A stretch of DNA of 46,309 nt from the IMG/VR virus record IMGVR_UViG_3300046535_000750, positions 1-46,309 of that record; one strand, 5' to 3'. The translations under genes and the position numbers were made by a program. This stretch comes from a virus. Shown here piece after piece: positions 15,965-21,960 of this stretch. The notes below the pieces were generated by a model. It ran no database searches, was not told the origin of the DNA, and was given only the letters and a program-made list of their open reading frames with translations. Each line of letters begins with the position of its first letter. Within the stretch, counting starts at the first letter, position 1.

Positions 15965-17772
15965 GAGTACGTCTCCCCGATCTTACAGTCCGCATCGAGC
16001 GGCAGGCCCGGCGCCCAGTCGGGCACGTGGCGCATGATTTCGATAATGCGCTCCTTCCATAGCCTTAGATCGTAGCGCGAATCGCATAAGTCCCAGATTC
16101 CATTGAAGGGGATCAAGAGCCAAACGTCGTCGTGCGACATGCCTACGACGCTCATCAGCTTTGTATCCTCGAACCGCACCATCGCTTCGGCGGTTATGAT
16201 CCGGCTCAGCCATTGCACCACGTTCTCGACGAGCTTTGCGCCGTACATCTTAGACCAGCCACGGCGCCCGTGCAGACGCCACTCGAGCGTATTACTGCCC
16301 CACTCGAGTCTCGTGTAGTCGAGCCACGAGCCGTTAGGATGGTAGAGCCTACCCTTATCGCCGTGGAAGATGCGCCAATTGAATGTTGCGCCACGCGCGA
16401 GTTGCCCGATTGCCCACTCGCCTTCTCTCCACAAGCTAACTACGTCGCAGTGTGTCTCGCGGTAGAGCTCCACAGCGTCTGTTGCTTGCACCAGTGTCAT
16501 CTGCACTGGCGGACCATACGTGCCACGCCCAGCAGTGATTTGAAACTTAGCGCCGCCACAGCCGAACCCACAGCTTAGCTCCAGCTGCTTGCCGGTGCCG
16601 CGCTCGGTGGTGTCATCTTTCGTAAGCTCGCGTCCATAGAACTTGGAGGCGATAGGCAGGTAAGGATCGTGGCCCTGCCTGAACCGTTCTACGACGTCCT
16701 CCTGGCCGGCGAGCCAGTTCAGTATTCTGCACTCGCCTTGGGATTGGTCGGGAGCGGCAATAAGATAGCCTCTAGGCGCTCGCAATCCTGTTCTAAGCCG
16801 ATGTTGCCTAGGTAAATTTTGAAAATTGACCGCGTCTCCACCGGACCAGCGTCGGGTATGCGCGCCACAGTAGTGCAGGTAGACCGACATTGGCCCTCGG
16901 GCAGACATGTCATGAAGCCGCCCAGCTCTTGTCTCGTCAATAGTGCTTCGAACGTCCAGACGCGCTTGCGCGAGCGCTGCAACTCTCTCGTCGCTGTCCT
17001 CCAGCAGGGCACGCATGAAAGAGTCAGTTTTGGCGATGGCGGGAATTGGCCCGTTGGTTCCTTCCTTGTACTCCATCTCGACGCCTTCGGCTTCGAGTAG
17101 CGCTGTAAATCTGGCTGCTGATTGTAAGTCGGCTTCGCCCACGCCCAGCGCATACATGCGTTCGTTCTTACTCAGAAATTCGCGGTCGCGAATGTCGGCG
17201 AAGAGCTGCGCGTCGCCCACGAGCTTGGGCTCGGTGAACATGCGTATGGTGGTGTCGATAGCGCGATACTCTACTGAAGGAAACCCGCGAGCCATAGCCA
17301 CGAAAAGATCGTAAGTAGTATCGCAATCGCGAGCGCAACCGTCACCGAGAGCCCTAAGATCAGTATCGCCCAGCTCAGCCAATCGACGGCCTTTAAAACT
17401 CTCATAATCGATCGTTTTTTCGCGTAGTCCGTATTTGACTGCGAGGCTTGCGAGCGAGAGTGAGTCTTGTTGTCCATGAAGATACCTCGCCATTGAAAGC
17501 GTGCAGAGCCATCGCTTGGGCTTAATGCCGAAATGATGCGAGAGAATCAGACCGTCGAACTGCGCGTGATGGCAAAGGACCCATGCGTTGGACCAATCTA
17601 ATTTAGGATTGCGTAGCGCGTCCGCTGAGTAGTATTTAGCGGGTTTATCGCCCGCCTTAATGCCAACCAGCAGCGCTTGAAAGCGCGGATCGCGAACGTA
17701 CGCCTCCGTCGTCATCTTTTTGAGCGTGTAGTCGGAGTCGTAGTACGTCTCGAAGTCGAGCGTAATGATCAC
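15961..17772 (-). CDS. Family A DNA polymerase with 3'-5' exonuclease
   Basis: This 603-aa replicative polymerase is of the short phage kind. The exonuclease has DFE at residues 6-8 (Exo I), HAQFD at 69-73 (Exo II) and an RDCD segment near 148-151 (Exo III). The polymerase has motif A DQSQGECR near 342-349, motif B RGTGKQLELSCGFG near 395-410 and motif C SHDD near 547-550, where the usual HDE is HDD. It copies the phage genome with the primase-helicase. ATGA overlaps link it to the genes on both sides. The start ATG at 17772 gives the family's typical N-terminus, so I am confident in it. Confidence 0.95.
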   Translation of the reverse strand: MIITLDFETYYDSDYTLKKMTTEAYVRDPRFQALLVGIKAGDKPAKYYSADALRNPKLDWSNAWVLCHHAQFDGLILSHHFGIKPKRWLCTLSMARYLHGQQDSLSLASLAVKYGLREKTIDYESFKGRRLAELGDTDLRALGDGCARDCDTTYDLFVAMARGFPSVEYRAIDTTIRMFTEPKLVGDAQLFADIRDREFLSKNERMYALGVGEADLQSAARFTALLEAEGVEMEYKEGTNGPIPAIAKTDSFMRALLEDSDERVAALAQARLDVRSTIDETRAGRLHDMSARGPMSVYLHYCGAHTRRWSGGDAVNFQNLPRQHRLRTGLRAPRGYLIAAPDQSQGECRILNWLAGQEDVVERFRQGHDPYLPIASKFYGRELTKDDTTERGTGKQLELSCGFGCGGAKFQITAGRGTYGPPVQMTLVQATDAVELYRETHCDVVSLWREGEWAIGQLARGATFNWRIFHGDKGRLYHPNGSWLDYTRLEWGSNTLEWRLHGRRGWSKMYGAKLVENVVQWLSRIITAEAMVRFEDTKLMSVVGMSHDDVWLLIPFNGIWDLCDSRYDLRLWKERIIEIMRHVPDWAPGLPLDADCKIGETYS

Positions 17773-17966
17773 TTCGCATAGCCCTCGGGGGCGCGCGCGC
17801 CAGACATGAGCGCTGCGTAATAGTGTTGAAACGGCGATGGATCGAACGGGAGCAAATCATAATATCTTTGTGCGGTCGCGGCGTAGTCAGGTAGCTCGGC
17901 GCGTATCTGCGCCAGCATCCTGCGCCACTCTGGCGCGCGTGGATCGGCGTCGTTGATACCTCTCAT
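17769..17966 (-). CDS. Small hypothetical protein upstream of polymerase
   Basis: This is a 65-aa protein, mostly helical, with aromatic residues (YAATAQRYYDLLPFDPSPFQHYY). The ATG at 17966 overlaps the upstream stop as ATGA, and its own stop overlaps the polymerase ATG the same way. The frame stays open further upstream, but there it only shadows the zinc-ribbon gene. No family recognised. The tight coupling suggests a replication accessory role. Confidence 0.65.
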   Translation of the reverse strand: MRGINDADPRAPEWRRMLAQIRAELPDYAATAQRYYDLLPFDPSPFQHYYAALMSGARAPEGYAK

Positions 17967-18184
17967 AGCCACGCCTCTGCTGCTTTGCGTGTCGCCTCGC
18001 TGCGCCGCTTGCGCTTCACCTGCGCATAGGCGCGCTCGAGCGCCTCTTGCGTCGCCGGTAGCTCCATCGTGCGCCAGTTCTCGCCACACGCGTAGCAACG
18101 GTATGTGCGGTGAATCACGTCGTCGACCACACGTCGATTGATCGTAATGCGTCCGCCTTTGTGCGCGCAGATGTTGGTGATCAT
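17963..18184 (-). CDS. Small zinc-ribbon-like protein
   Basis: This 73-aa protein starts at ATG 18184, which overlaps the previous stop as ATGA. The N-terminal half has a Cys and His (ICAHKGG) followed by YRCYACGENW, giving a likely metal-binding C-x-H/C-x2-C ribbon. The C-terminal half is a basic helix (AQVKRKRRSEATRKA). This is the layout of small phage transcription or DNA-binding adaptors. The partner is unknown. Confidence 0.65.
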   Translation of the reverse strand: MITNICAHKGGRITINRRVVDDVIHRTYRCYACGENWRTMELPATQEALERAYAQVKRKRRSEATRKAAEAWL

Positions 18185-18387
18185 AGCTTGCGATTTCCAA
18201 GGCGTGTGAAGAGCCATTTCTCGATTTTGTTGCGCTCGATATCTAGTTGAAAGCGCGCTTGTTTAAGGTCTGCGACCAGCACTTCGTTGCGGCGCAGTAG
18301 CGCTGTGAACTCGCGTTCTAGCGCGCGATTCTTCTTGCGCAGCATGTCGTAGACTTGTGTTGACAGCTCGGGCTTGACTTGTTTCAT
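18181..18387 (-). CDS. Small coiled-coil protein, first gene after the structured leader
   Basis: This 68-aa protein is almost wholly a charged coiled coil (LRKKNRALEREFTALLRRNE onward). It is the first gene after the promoter at 18558-18585 and the structured leader. A GGGAG ribosome binding site sits immediately after the leader's proximal stem, so folding of the leader could control its translation. Coupling through ATGA would pass that control to the zinc-ribbon, 65-aa and polymerase genes. Function unknown. Confidence 0.7.
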   Translation of the reverse strand: MKQVKPELSTQVYDMLRKKNRALEREFTALLRRNEVLVADLKQARFQLDIERNKIEKWLFTRLGNRKL

Positions 18388-18555
18388 GTGAATCTCCCTT
18401 AAGTGAGCTGCCAGTCACTCTTCCCATTGGGTTTGGCTCGGAGGCTATGAACCCAGCAGCTCGCTTAAAGAAGGGCAGTCGGGACCGGCTAGGGGGCAAG
18501 CGGTGCGTGCCGGTCCCGACGCCGCGCGAAGGTGGGAGGACCCCGCGCGATTTTG
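18388..18555 (-). promoter_or_regulatory. Structured 5' leader ahead of the polymerase gene cluster
   Basis: The leader runs about 165 nt from the inferred start near 18551 to the ATG at 18387. It holds a perfect 11-bp stem (18509-18519 with 18479-18489, 19-nt loop). A second, 13-bp stem with one mismatch (18399-18411 with 18456-18468) encloses a smaller GGGTT/AACCC helix. The second stem ends beside the GGGAG site. A CGCGCG-rich segment (about 18521-18550) could form a third helix. No protein-coding frame explains the pairing. It looks like a cis-acting RNA control element; no known riboswitch class was recognised. Confidence 0.6.
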
Positions 18556-18557
18556 CT

Positions 18558-18585
18558 ACCATAACAGGTTTAACGCATTTGTCAA
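18558..18585 (-). promoter_or_regulatory. Leftward sigma-70-like promoter (copy 1)
   Basis: TTGACA at 18585-18580, a 16-base spacer and TATGGT at 18563-18558, read leftward. Bases 18561-18585 repeat exactly at 13617-13641. The -35 box overlaps the stop of the small Cys-rich gene upstream. It would drive the coiled-coil gene through at least the polymerase. Confidence 0.75.
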
Positions 18586-18755
18586 TCGAGAATTTTAATC
18601 TCGGTCGTGCATTTCTTTTCGTCTACGCTGTCCTTAAGCTTCGTCATCGTGGCGACGCACAGTTCGTCGCTACCCTTGCACACGAGCAAGAGCGACGTGT
18701 CAGTCTCGCATTTGATCGTCGTCATCCACGTAGCGAAGGCGAGAGCGATCAGCAT
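18582..18755 (-). CDS. Small Cys-rich protein with hydrophobic N-terminus
   Basis: This is a 57-aa protein from ATG 18755, which has a strong GGAGG site. The first 13 residues are hydrophobic (MLIALAFATWMTT) and four cysteines follow, an even number compatible with two disulfides. The leader lacks a positively charged start, so export is only possible, not clear. It sits between the zinc-ribbon gene and the promoter of the polymerase cluster. No family recognised. Confidence 0.6.
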   Translation of the reverse strand: MLIALAFATWMTTIKCETDTSLLLVCKGSDELCVATMTKLKDSVDEKKCTTEIKILD

Positions 18756-18988
18756 GGTTTTTCCTCCGTTTTGTCTTCGCACTCGCTGCATGACCACGCC
18801 CTTGCCTCTTCAGGCACTGGCCAGCGCGTTTCGTCGTAGGGCAACCCGCAAAAGTCGCACTTCTCAGGCAGGCCGCCACGGATACTTATGAGTAGGTCGA
18901 GCGTGTTTATTTGAGCGCACGCGCCGTGCGCGCCCTCCTGAGCACTGCTATGCCCATCATTGCGAACCCGGTGAGCAGCATAGCCCAC
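18749..18988 (-). CDS. Small zinc-ribbon protein; start uncertain
   Basis: The frame ending at 18749 encodes a clear two-knuckle ribbon, CDFC and CSEC spaced by about 20 residues, ending in an acidic tail. The only start I can find is a GTG at 18988, which gives 79 aa but an 82-base overlap with the PEP-CTERM-like gene. The real start may be nearer 18905 with a rare codon. The ribbon itself looks genuine. Function unknown; such mini-proteins often bind nucleic acid or host enzymes. Confidence 0.5.
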   Translation of the reverse strand: MGYAAHRVRNDGHSSAQEGAHGACAQINTLDLLISIRGGLPEKCDFCGLPYDETRWPVPEEARAWSCSECEDKTEEKPC

Positions 18989-19506
18989 GTGCCCATCTCG
19001 GGCGCTCCAGAGGCCGCGTTGAAGTTCCTACTGGTGTCCGCAAACACGCCGTACTCGTGCGCGCCCGACGAGATGATCATGTCGGAGAACGGCGACAAGC
19101 CTTCAATCTTGAAGCCGATGTTTTCATAGCCACTCAACGTCACGTTAGGGTCGCTCAACCCTAGCGCATGGTCGATGTCGTGTAGGGAGATGCTGACCGG
19201 GCCGTGGTCGGTTCGGAACGTCAGGCCATTGCCGGAACTCGCGGTCGCCTCACGCAGATACATCGCCACGCCATCTTGCGGGGTCGCGAAATGAACGTCT
19301 GTAAGGTCAGCGCGCAGATAGTTCGTATGCGCGATGAAGTTGGGATTCACGAGCGATCCCTGATTAGCCACCACTCCAGTGCCGTTGAACGTGGCGGTGG
19401 TCGCGCCCCAATCGACATTGCCTGCGTGCTGGCCGACCGTGGCGACGTCGAAGCCATTCCAGTTCGTATCGCCACCATGAATGGCGATGATTGTGATCGT
19501 GCTCAA
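18907..19506 (-). CDS. PEP-CTERM-like surface protein
   Basis: This is a 199-aa protein. Residues about 1-165 are beta-rich, with many Thr, Asn and Gly. The last 32 residues (from 168) form a tripartite tail: APEMGTWAMLL, then a hydrophobic helix, then RRAR and a basic end. That is the layout of PEP-CTERM sorting signals, which exosortase handles in some Gram-negative bacteria; PE-x-x-TWAM variants are common in alphaproteobacteria. The TTG start at 19506 is set by AAGGAG seven bases upstream. An in-frame stop nine codons earlier rules out a longer N-terminus. No signal peptide is present, which is unusual for this class. Confidence 0.75.
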   Translation of the reverse strand: MSTITIIAIHGGDTNWNGFDVATVGQHAGNVDWGATTATFNGTGVVANQGSLVNPNFIAHTNYLRADLTDVHFATPQDGVAMYLREATASSGNGLTFRTDHGPVSISLHDIDHALGLSDPNVTLSGYENIGFKIEGLSPFSDMIISSGAHEYGVFADTSRNFNAASGAPEMGTWAMLLTGFAMMGIAVLRRARTARALK

Positions 19507-19549
19507 TGTGAAGCTCCTTAAGGCTCGTCAGTGACGCTACCTGCGCCAG

Positions 19550-19570
19550 ACGCCGCATCGCACGCGGCGT
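19550..19570. other. GC-rich hairpin between small genes
   Basis: A perfect 7-bp inverted repeat (ACGCCGC / GCGGCGT, 7-nt loop) lies in the short gap before the PEP-CTERM-like gene. There is no U-run on either side, so it is not a clear terminator. It could reduce read-through or protect the mRNA end. Confidence 0.4.
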
Positions 19571-19575
19571 TTCGC

Positions 19576-19806
19576 CTATGACTCTAAGCCTATCAACGCT
19601 TCGCGGACGCATTTGAAGTTGTAGGTAGCGCCGTCCGGCGTTTTCGCGCCTTCACCCATATCGCGCAGAAACTCGCGCGCTGCGCTGCTTTTGGTTTTGC
19701 TGTGTTTGATGCAGTCGAGCGCCATGTAGTACAAGCCTTCATCGTTACCGATCCACAGCGCCACATTCCAAGCGTTCCAAGAGCGGTGTCCATTGTATCG
19801 CGCCAT
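19576..19806 (-). CDS. Conserved small phage protein (WNVALWIGNDEGLY type)
   Basis: This is a 76-aa protein with the pattern SWNAWNVALWIGNDEGLYYM, then a helical AAREFLRDMGE and a TPDGATYN segment. I recognise this block from small proteins found near early genes of many phages, though its function is unknown. The ATG at 19806 has a GGAGG site overlapping the end of the tiny upstream membrane peptide gene. Confidence 0.75.
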   Translation of the reverse strand: MARYNGHRSWNAWNVALWIGNDEGLYYMALDCIKHSKTKSSAAREFLRDMGEGAKTPDGATYNFKCVREALIGLES

Positions 19807-19808
19807 CG

Positions 19809-19877
19809 TTACCTCCAGCAGACAATTATCATGGTCGTGGCGACCACCACCAGTAAGGCTAGGGGAATGAAGATCAT
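19809..19877 (-). CDS. 22-residue one-helix membrane peptide
   Basis: This is a tiny frame of 22 codons starting at ATG 19877, which overlaps the upstream stop as ATGA and has GGAGG eight bases upstream. Residues about 2-19 are almost all hydrophobic (FIPLALLVVVATTMIIV), ending Cys-Trp-Arg. The ribosome binding site, coupling and lack of any other use for the gap support a real gene. It would be a single membrane-spanning peptide, perhaps a modulator of a host membrane protein. Confidence 0.6.
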   Translation of the reverse strand: MIFIPLALLVVVATTMIIVCWR

Positions 19878-20134
19878 GGTTGTTCCTCCAAGTCTGCTAC
19901 GGTGTCTTCCAGTAGCTCAATGCGTTCACTCAAGCGCTCGTTTTCTTCGCGAATCTCAGCGATACGCGCTTTGTATTCGTCTTTCTCGTCGCTGAGCAAT
20001 GTCTCGCGGTCCGGATCATAAGCCTCCAGCGTTTGCTCCAGATAGTCGCGTCGGGTTGGCCAGACGCTCGGCAGGATGCGGGCGACCGGCAAGCCGTCAA
20101 GTTCGATGGTGTCGTCTATGATTCGGAAGATCAT
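19874..20134 (-). CDS. Small protein with C-terminal coiled coil
   Basis: This is an 86-aa protein from ATG 20134 (ATGA overlap; a GTG three codons upstream is possible). The first 45 residues are beta/loop-like (IFRIIDDTIELDGLPVARIL). The last 40 form an acidic coiled coil (ARIAEIREENERLSERIELL). It resembles small phage scaffolding or regulatory proteins in outline, but I assign no family. Confidence 0.7.
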   Translation of the reverse strand: MIFRIIDDTIELDGLPVARILPSVWPTRRDYLEQTLEAYDPDRETLLSDEKDEYKARIAEIREENERLSERIELLEDTVADLEEQP

Positions 20135-20325
20135 AGCCTCCACTCCCGCACCATTTCACGCGCCTTGTGATGATATTCGAGCATATTACGGTAGAATAGT
20201 TTGCGGCCCTCACGATAGCTCGCATCGTGCCAGCATGATGGTTTCAGCTTGGCGCGTGCTGCGCGAATAACGTCCGAGTCACTGGCGGACACGTGGACGC
20301 GTAGTCTTTGATATGTTCCGTACAT
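20131..20325 (-). CDS. Small basic hypothetical protein
   Basis: This is a 64-aa protein starting at ATG 20325, which overlaps the XRE stop by one base (TAATG). It is basic, with many Arg, His and Tyr (KLFYRNMLEYHHKAREMVREW), and probably helical. Upstream codons in the same frame only shadow the XRE gene. Function unknown. Confidence 0.65.
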   Translation of the reverse strand: MYGTYQRLRVHVSASDSDVIRAARAKLKPSCWHDASYREGRKLFYRNMLEYHHKAREMVREWRL

Positions 20326-20528
20326 TATGCTTGCTCCTGTGCGTAGTAGGCCATGAGCACTTGTTCGAAGCGCTCGGAGAAGTCTCGCGGGACCTGGCCA
20401 TTCTCCCAATGCGAGATGGAACGTTGCGACGCGTCGAAGAGTTCGGCCACGTCGGCCTGGCTGAGACGCTCACGCGCCCGCCATATGCGCAACTCTTCGG
20501 CCGTGTAGGGCTCAGCGCGCCGTGTCAT
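20325..20528 (-). CDS. XRE-family HTH regulator (early)
   Basis: This is a 67-aa protein dominated by one HTH_3 domain. LRIWRARERLSQADVAELF covers helices 1-2, DASQRSISHWENGQVPRDF is the recognition helix and following turn, and a short dimer helix follows. It is coupled to the gene upstream by ATGA. Its place in the first early operon makes it the best candidate for the protein that reads the GGCTA-N3-TAGCC palindromes at the control region. That link is inference. Confidence 0.85.
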   Translation of the reverse strand: MTRRAEPYTAEELRIWRARERLSQADVAELFDASQRSISHWENGQVPRDFSERFEQVLMAYYAQEQA

Positions 20529-20728
20529 AGCCGCGCACGCCCTAGTGCGTTGCCCTCGGCAATAATACGCGCCACTTCGGCCTTTAGTTCAGTGTTGGTG
20601 GGCTCGCGGCCAAACTTGACGCATAGCGCCTCATAGATCGTGAGCGCGCGCGTAGGCGCATAGATCGTGAGCGCGCGCGTCGGCGCATAGATCGCGAGTG
20701 CAGGGCGCTTGTGATAGTGGTTAGCCAT
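20525..20728 (-). CDS. Small early protein with internal 9-residue repeats
   Basis: This is a 67-aa protein. Residues about 10-32 are a tandem repeat of IYAPTRALT. The rest (about 33-67) is a helical domain with YEALCVKFGREPTNTEL and a basic end. The C-terminal part looks like a small conserved phage module. The repeat may be a recent expansion. It overlaps the upstream gene by eight bases. Confidence 0.6.
   Translation of the reverse strand: MANHYHKRPALAIYAPTRALTIYAPTRALTIYEALCVKFGREPTNTELKAEVARIIAEGNALGRARL
20632..20698 (-). repeat. 27-bp tandem repeat inside an early gene
   Basis: Two units, 20632-20658 and 20659-20685, differ at one base. A third partial unit runs to about 20698. Each encodes nine residues, so the frame is kept. 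Copy number may vary between related phages. Confidence 0.85.
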
Positions 20729-20966
20729 TGCTTTGCTCTCCCATGCGCCTACGCGCGGTGCTGCGATCTTTATTTGTAGGATTGCCCTTGGCCGCGTTCA
20801 TGAACCGATCACGATCAAAGCGCGGGTTATCTCGCTTAAACATGTCAGCGAACCCGGATTGCAACATGAGAATTGCGTCGGGCGCGCTATAATGTTCGCT
20901 CGTATGCTGAAAACTGGCCAATAGCGCGGCCACGTGCGCGTAGTGCCTGTGTTGAAAGTCAGCCAT
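20721..20966 (-). CDS. Conserved small phage protein (first main gene of left arm)
   Basis: This is an 81-aa protein whose C-terminal half carries FADMFKRDNPRFDRDRFMNAA. This block (FK.DNP.FD..RF) is known from many small phage proteins of unknown role. The N-terminal half is His/Ala-rich. The GGGAG site about eight bases before the ATG at 20966 also ends the leader-peptide gene, so the two may be coupled. It is expected to be expressed early. Confidence 0.75.
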   Translation of the reverse strand: MADFQHRHYAHVAALLASFQHTSEHYSAPDAILMLQSGFADMFKRDNPRFDRDRFMNAAKGNPTNKDRSTARRRMGEQSNG

Positions 20967-20969
20967 TAT

Positions 20970-21050
20970 TTATCTCCCACGAAGAAGTTTGGCTATCCTA
21001 GCACCAAACGAGCCTGCGATCAATGGCTTTATTGGGCATTTATCCATCAT
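20970..21050 (-). CDS. 26-residue leader peptide
   Basis: This is a short frame (ATG at 21050, or 21047) with the strongest ribosome binding site in the region, AAAGGAG at 21061-21055. It encodes 26 residues with a basic C-terminal helix (ARIAKLLRGR). Its stop lies three bases before the next gene's ATG. One operator-like palindrome (20991-21003) falls inside it. It could be a true early peptide or a leader whose translation tunes the next gene. Confidence 0.55.
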   Translation of the reverse strand: MMDKCPIKPLIAGSFGARIAKLLRGR

Positions 21051-21068
21051 TATTCTCCTTTGAGGACA

Positions 21069-21107
21069 AAAAGGAAGAAAGTTAACAGTGTCTACTTTCT
21101 TCCTTTT
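21069..21107 (-). promoter_or_regulatory. 13-bp perfect hairpin in the leftward leader
   Basis: AAAAGGAAGAAAG at 21069-21081 pairs with CTTTCTTCCTTTT at 21095-21107 across a 13-nt loop. In leftward mRNA it stands just upstream of the leader peptide's AAAGGAG site. Going leftward, the stem is followed by a short T run, so it could act as an attenuator. The long A/G-rich stem is also like an RNase III processing site. Confidence 0.6.
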
Positions 21108-21143
21108 CGGCTAGGTTAGCCACCAAGGACGGTGAAGTTGGCT

Positions 21144-21172
21144 AAGATAGCCGATGATTTATTGCTTGTCAA
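21144..21172 (-). promoter_or_regulatory. Main leftward promoter with operator over the -10
   Basis: Read leftward: TTGACA at 21172-21167, a 17-base spacer and TATCTT at 21149-21144. The palindrome GGCTA-AGA-TAGCC (21140-21152) covers the -10 box, so a bound protein would block the polymerase. The promoter leads into the hairpin, the leader peptide and the early operon. Confidence 0.7.
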
Positions 21173-21448
21173 GCGGTATTTAATTTAATTTTGTGGCTTT
21201 TGTGGGGAAATGCAACCACAGATGTACACAATCTAATAAACCTTTTGTAAGGTCTGGGACTTCACTTTTAGTTAAACCTCAATGATATCAATGGTGGCTA
21301 TTTCAGCCATTTAGGTTACCCGTTAGCATCGTTTGCCAATGAAATCAATGAGTTAGTGGCCACTTTAAAAGCGTTTGTTCTCGTTTGGCCCCTTTTTGAT
21401 GGTATGGGGAGACTATATATATACACGTACATAATAATTATTAATTCA

Positions 21449-21494
21449 CTAGCATGGATTTCCATGACAATGAAAGCTAGCATGGAAATCCATG
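21449..21494. repeat. Paired CATGGA-WW-TCCATG palindromes
   Basis: Two 14-bp palindromes, 21453-21466 (centre TT) and 21481-21494 (centre AA), are each preceded by CTAG. They start 28 bases apart. The same 18-base block is thus repeated with only the centre changed. TA runs lie on both sides (about 21414-21423 and 21506-21519). They look like a second class of protein-binding site. Confidence 0.7.
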
Positions 21495-21779
21495 TTAGCG
21501 GTCCCTATATATATATATTACTTTAAGAATATTATTATTAGGTTCCCGTAATCCACTAGGTTTTTTCTTTGAAAACAATGGCTTAATGTTATCGAACAAT
21601 CACACGGCTAAAATAGCCACGTCCTCGGAGTCCCTACTATTTCCTACGAAAACAGCCTAAAGAAAAAGGCTCGAACCTAAAGCTTTGGCTAGTCCAGCCG
21701 GCTAAACGAGCAATACGGCCAATAACTCGGTGGAGGGACTTAAAACCTCCCACGCTAATTTAATTTTAAGGTCTAACTC

Positions 21780-21930
21780 GCAAACCGATTTAATATATCG
21801 ATATCTATTTTCTATCTTAGCATATTGATATTTAGCGCTATTTATTTTAGCATATCGCTCTTAAAAATTTTAGCGGAAATAATTATCGATCTCATATTCT
21901 AAAATAGCCGAAAATATTTTTTCATTTTCC
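21780..21930. other. AT-rich block with TTAGC repeats, origin-like
   Basis: This block is strongly AT-rich against a GC-rich genome. TTAGC recurs at 21817, 21832, 21847 and 21870, the first three spaced exactly 15 bases, with another at 21941. Easily melted DNA beside short repeats fits a replication origin, but no initiator protein is identified. Confidence 0.4.
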
Positions 21931-21931
21931 C

Positions 21932-21960
21932 TTGACACGTTTAGCGGCTTGTGCCAATTT
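21932..21960 (+). promoter_or_regulatory. Possible rightward promoter ahead of the terminase gene
   Basis: TTGACA at 21932-21937 with a 17-base spacer and a poor -10 (CAATTT). It is the best candidate I see for driving the packaging and virion arm. The weak -10 suggests help from an activator, as in late phage operons. Confidence 0.4.

Larger units (their letters stand above)
20991..21909. repeat. Dispersed GGCTA-N3-TAGCC palindromes (operator-like)
   Basis: Perfect 13-bp copies occur at 21109-21121 (spacer GGT), 21140-21152 (AGA) and 21606-21618 (AAA). Copies with one change (CAGCC on the right arm) are at 21296-21308 and 21687-21699. Weaker copies are at 20991-21003 and 21897-21909. A 10-base palindrome would not be expected even once by chance in 1 kb. 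Position over a promoter suggests operators for a dimeric repressor; roles as replication iterons are also possible. Confidence 0.75.

Noticed and set aside
17271-17477. 68-aa hydrophobic frame inside the polymerase gene, same strand
   Set aside because: The polymerase is intact across it, and there is no ribosome binding site or coupling; probably a chance frame.
21401-21520. TA runs as an AT-rich mobile-element border
   Set aside because: No transposase, no target-site duplication; they flank the paired palindromes and fit a control region.
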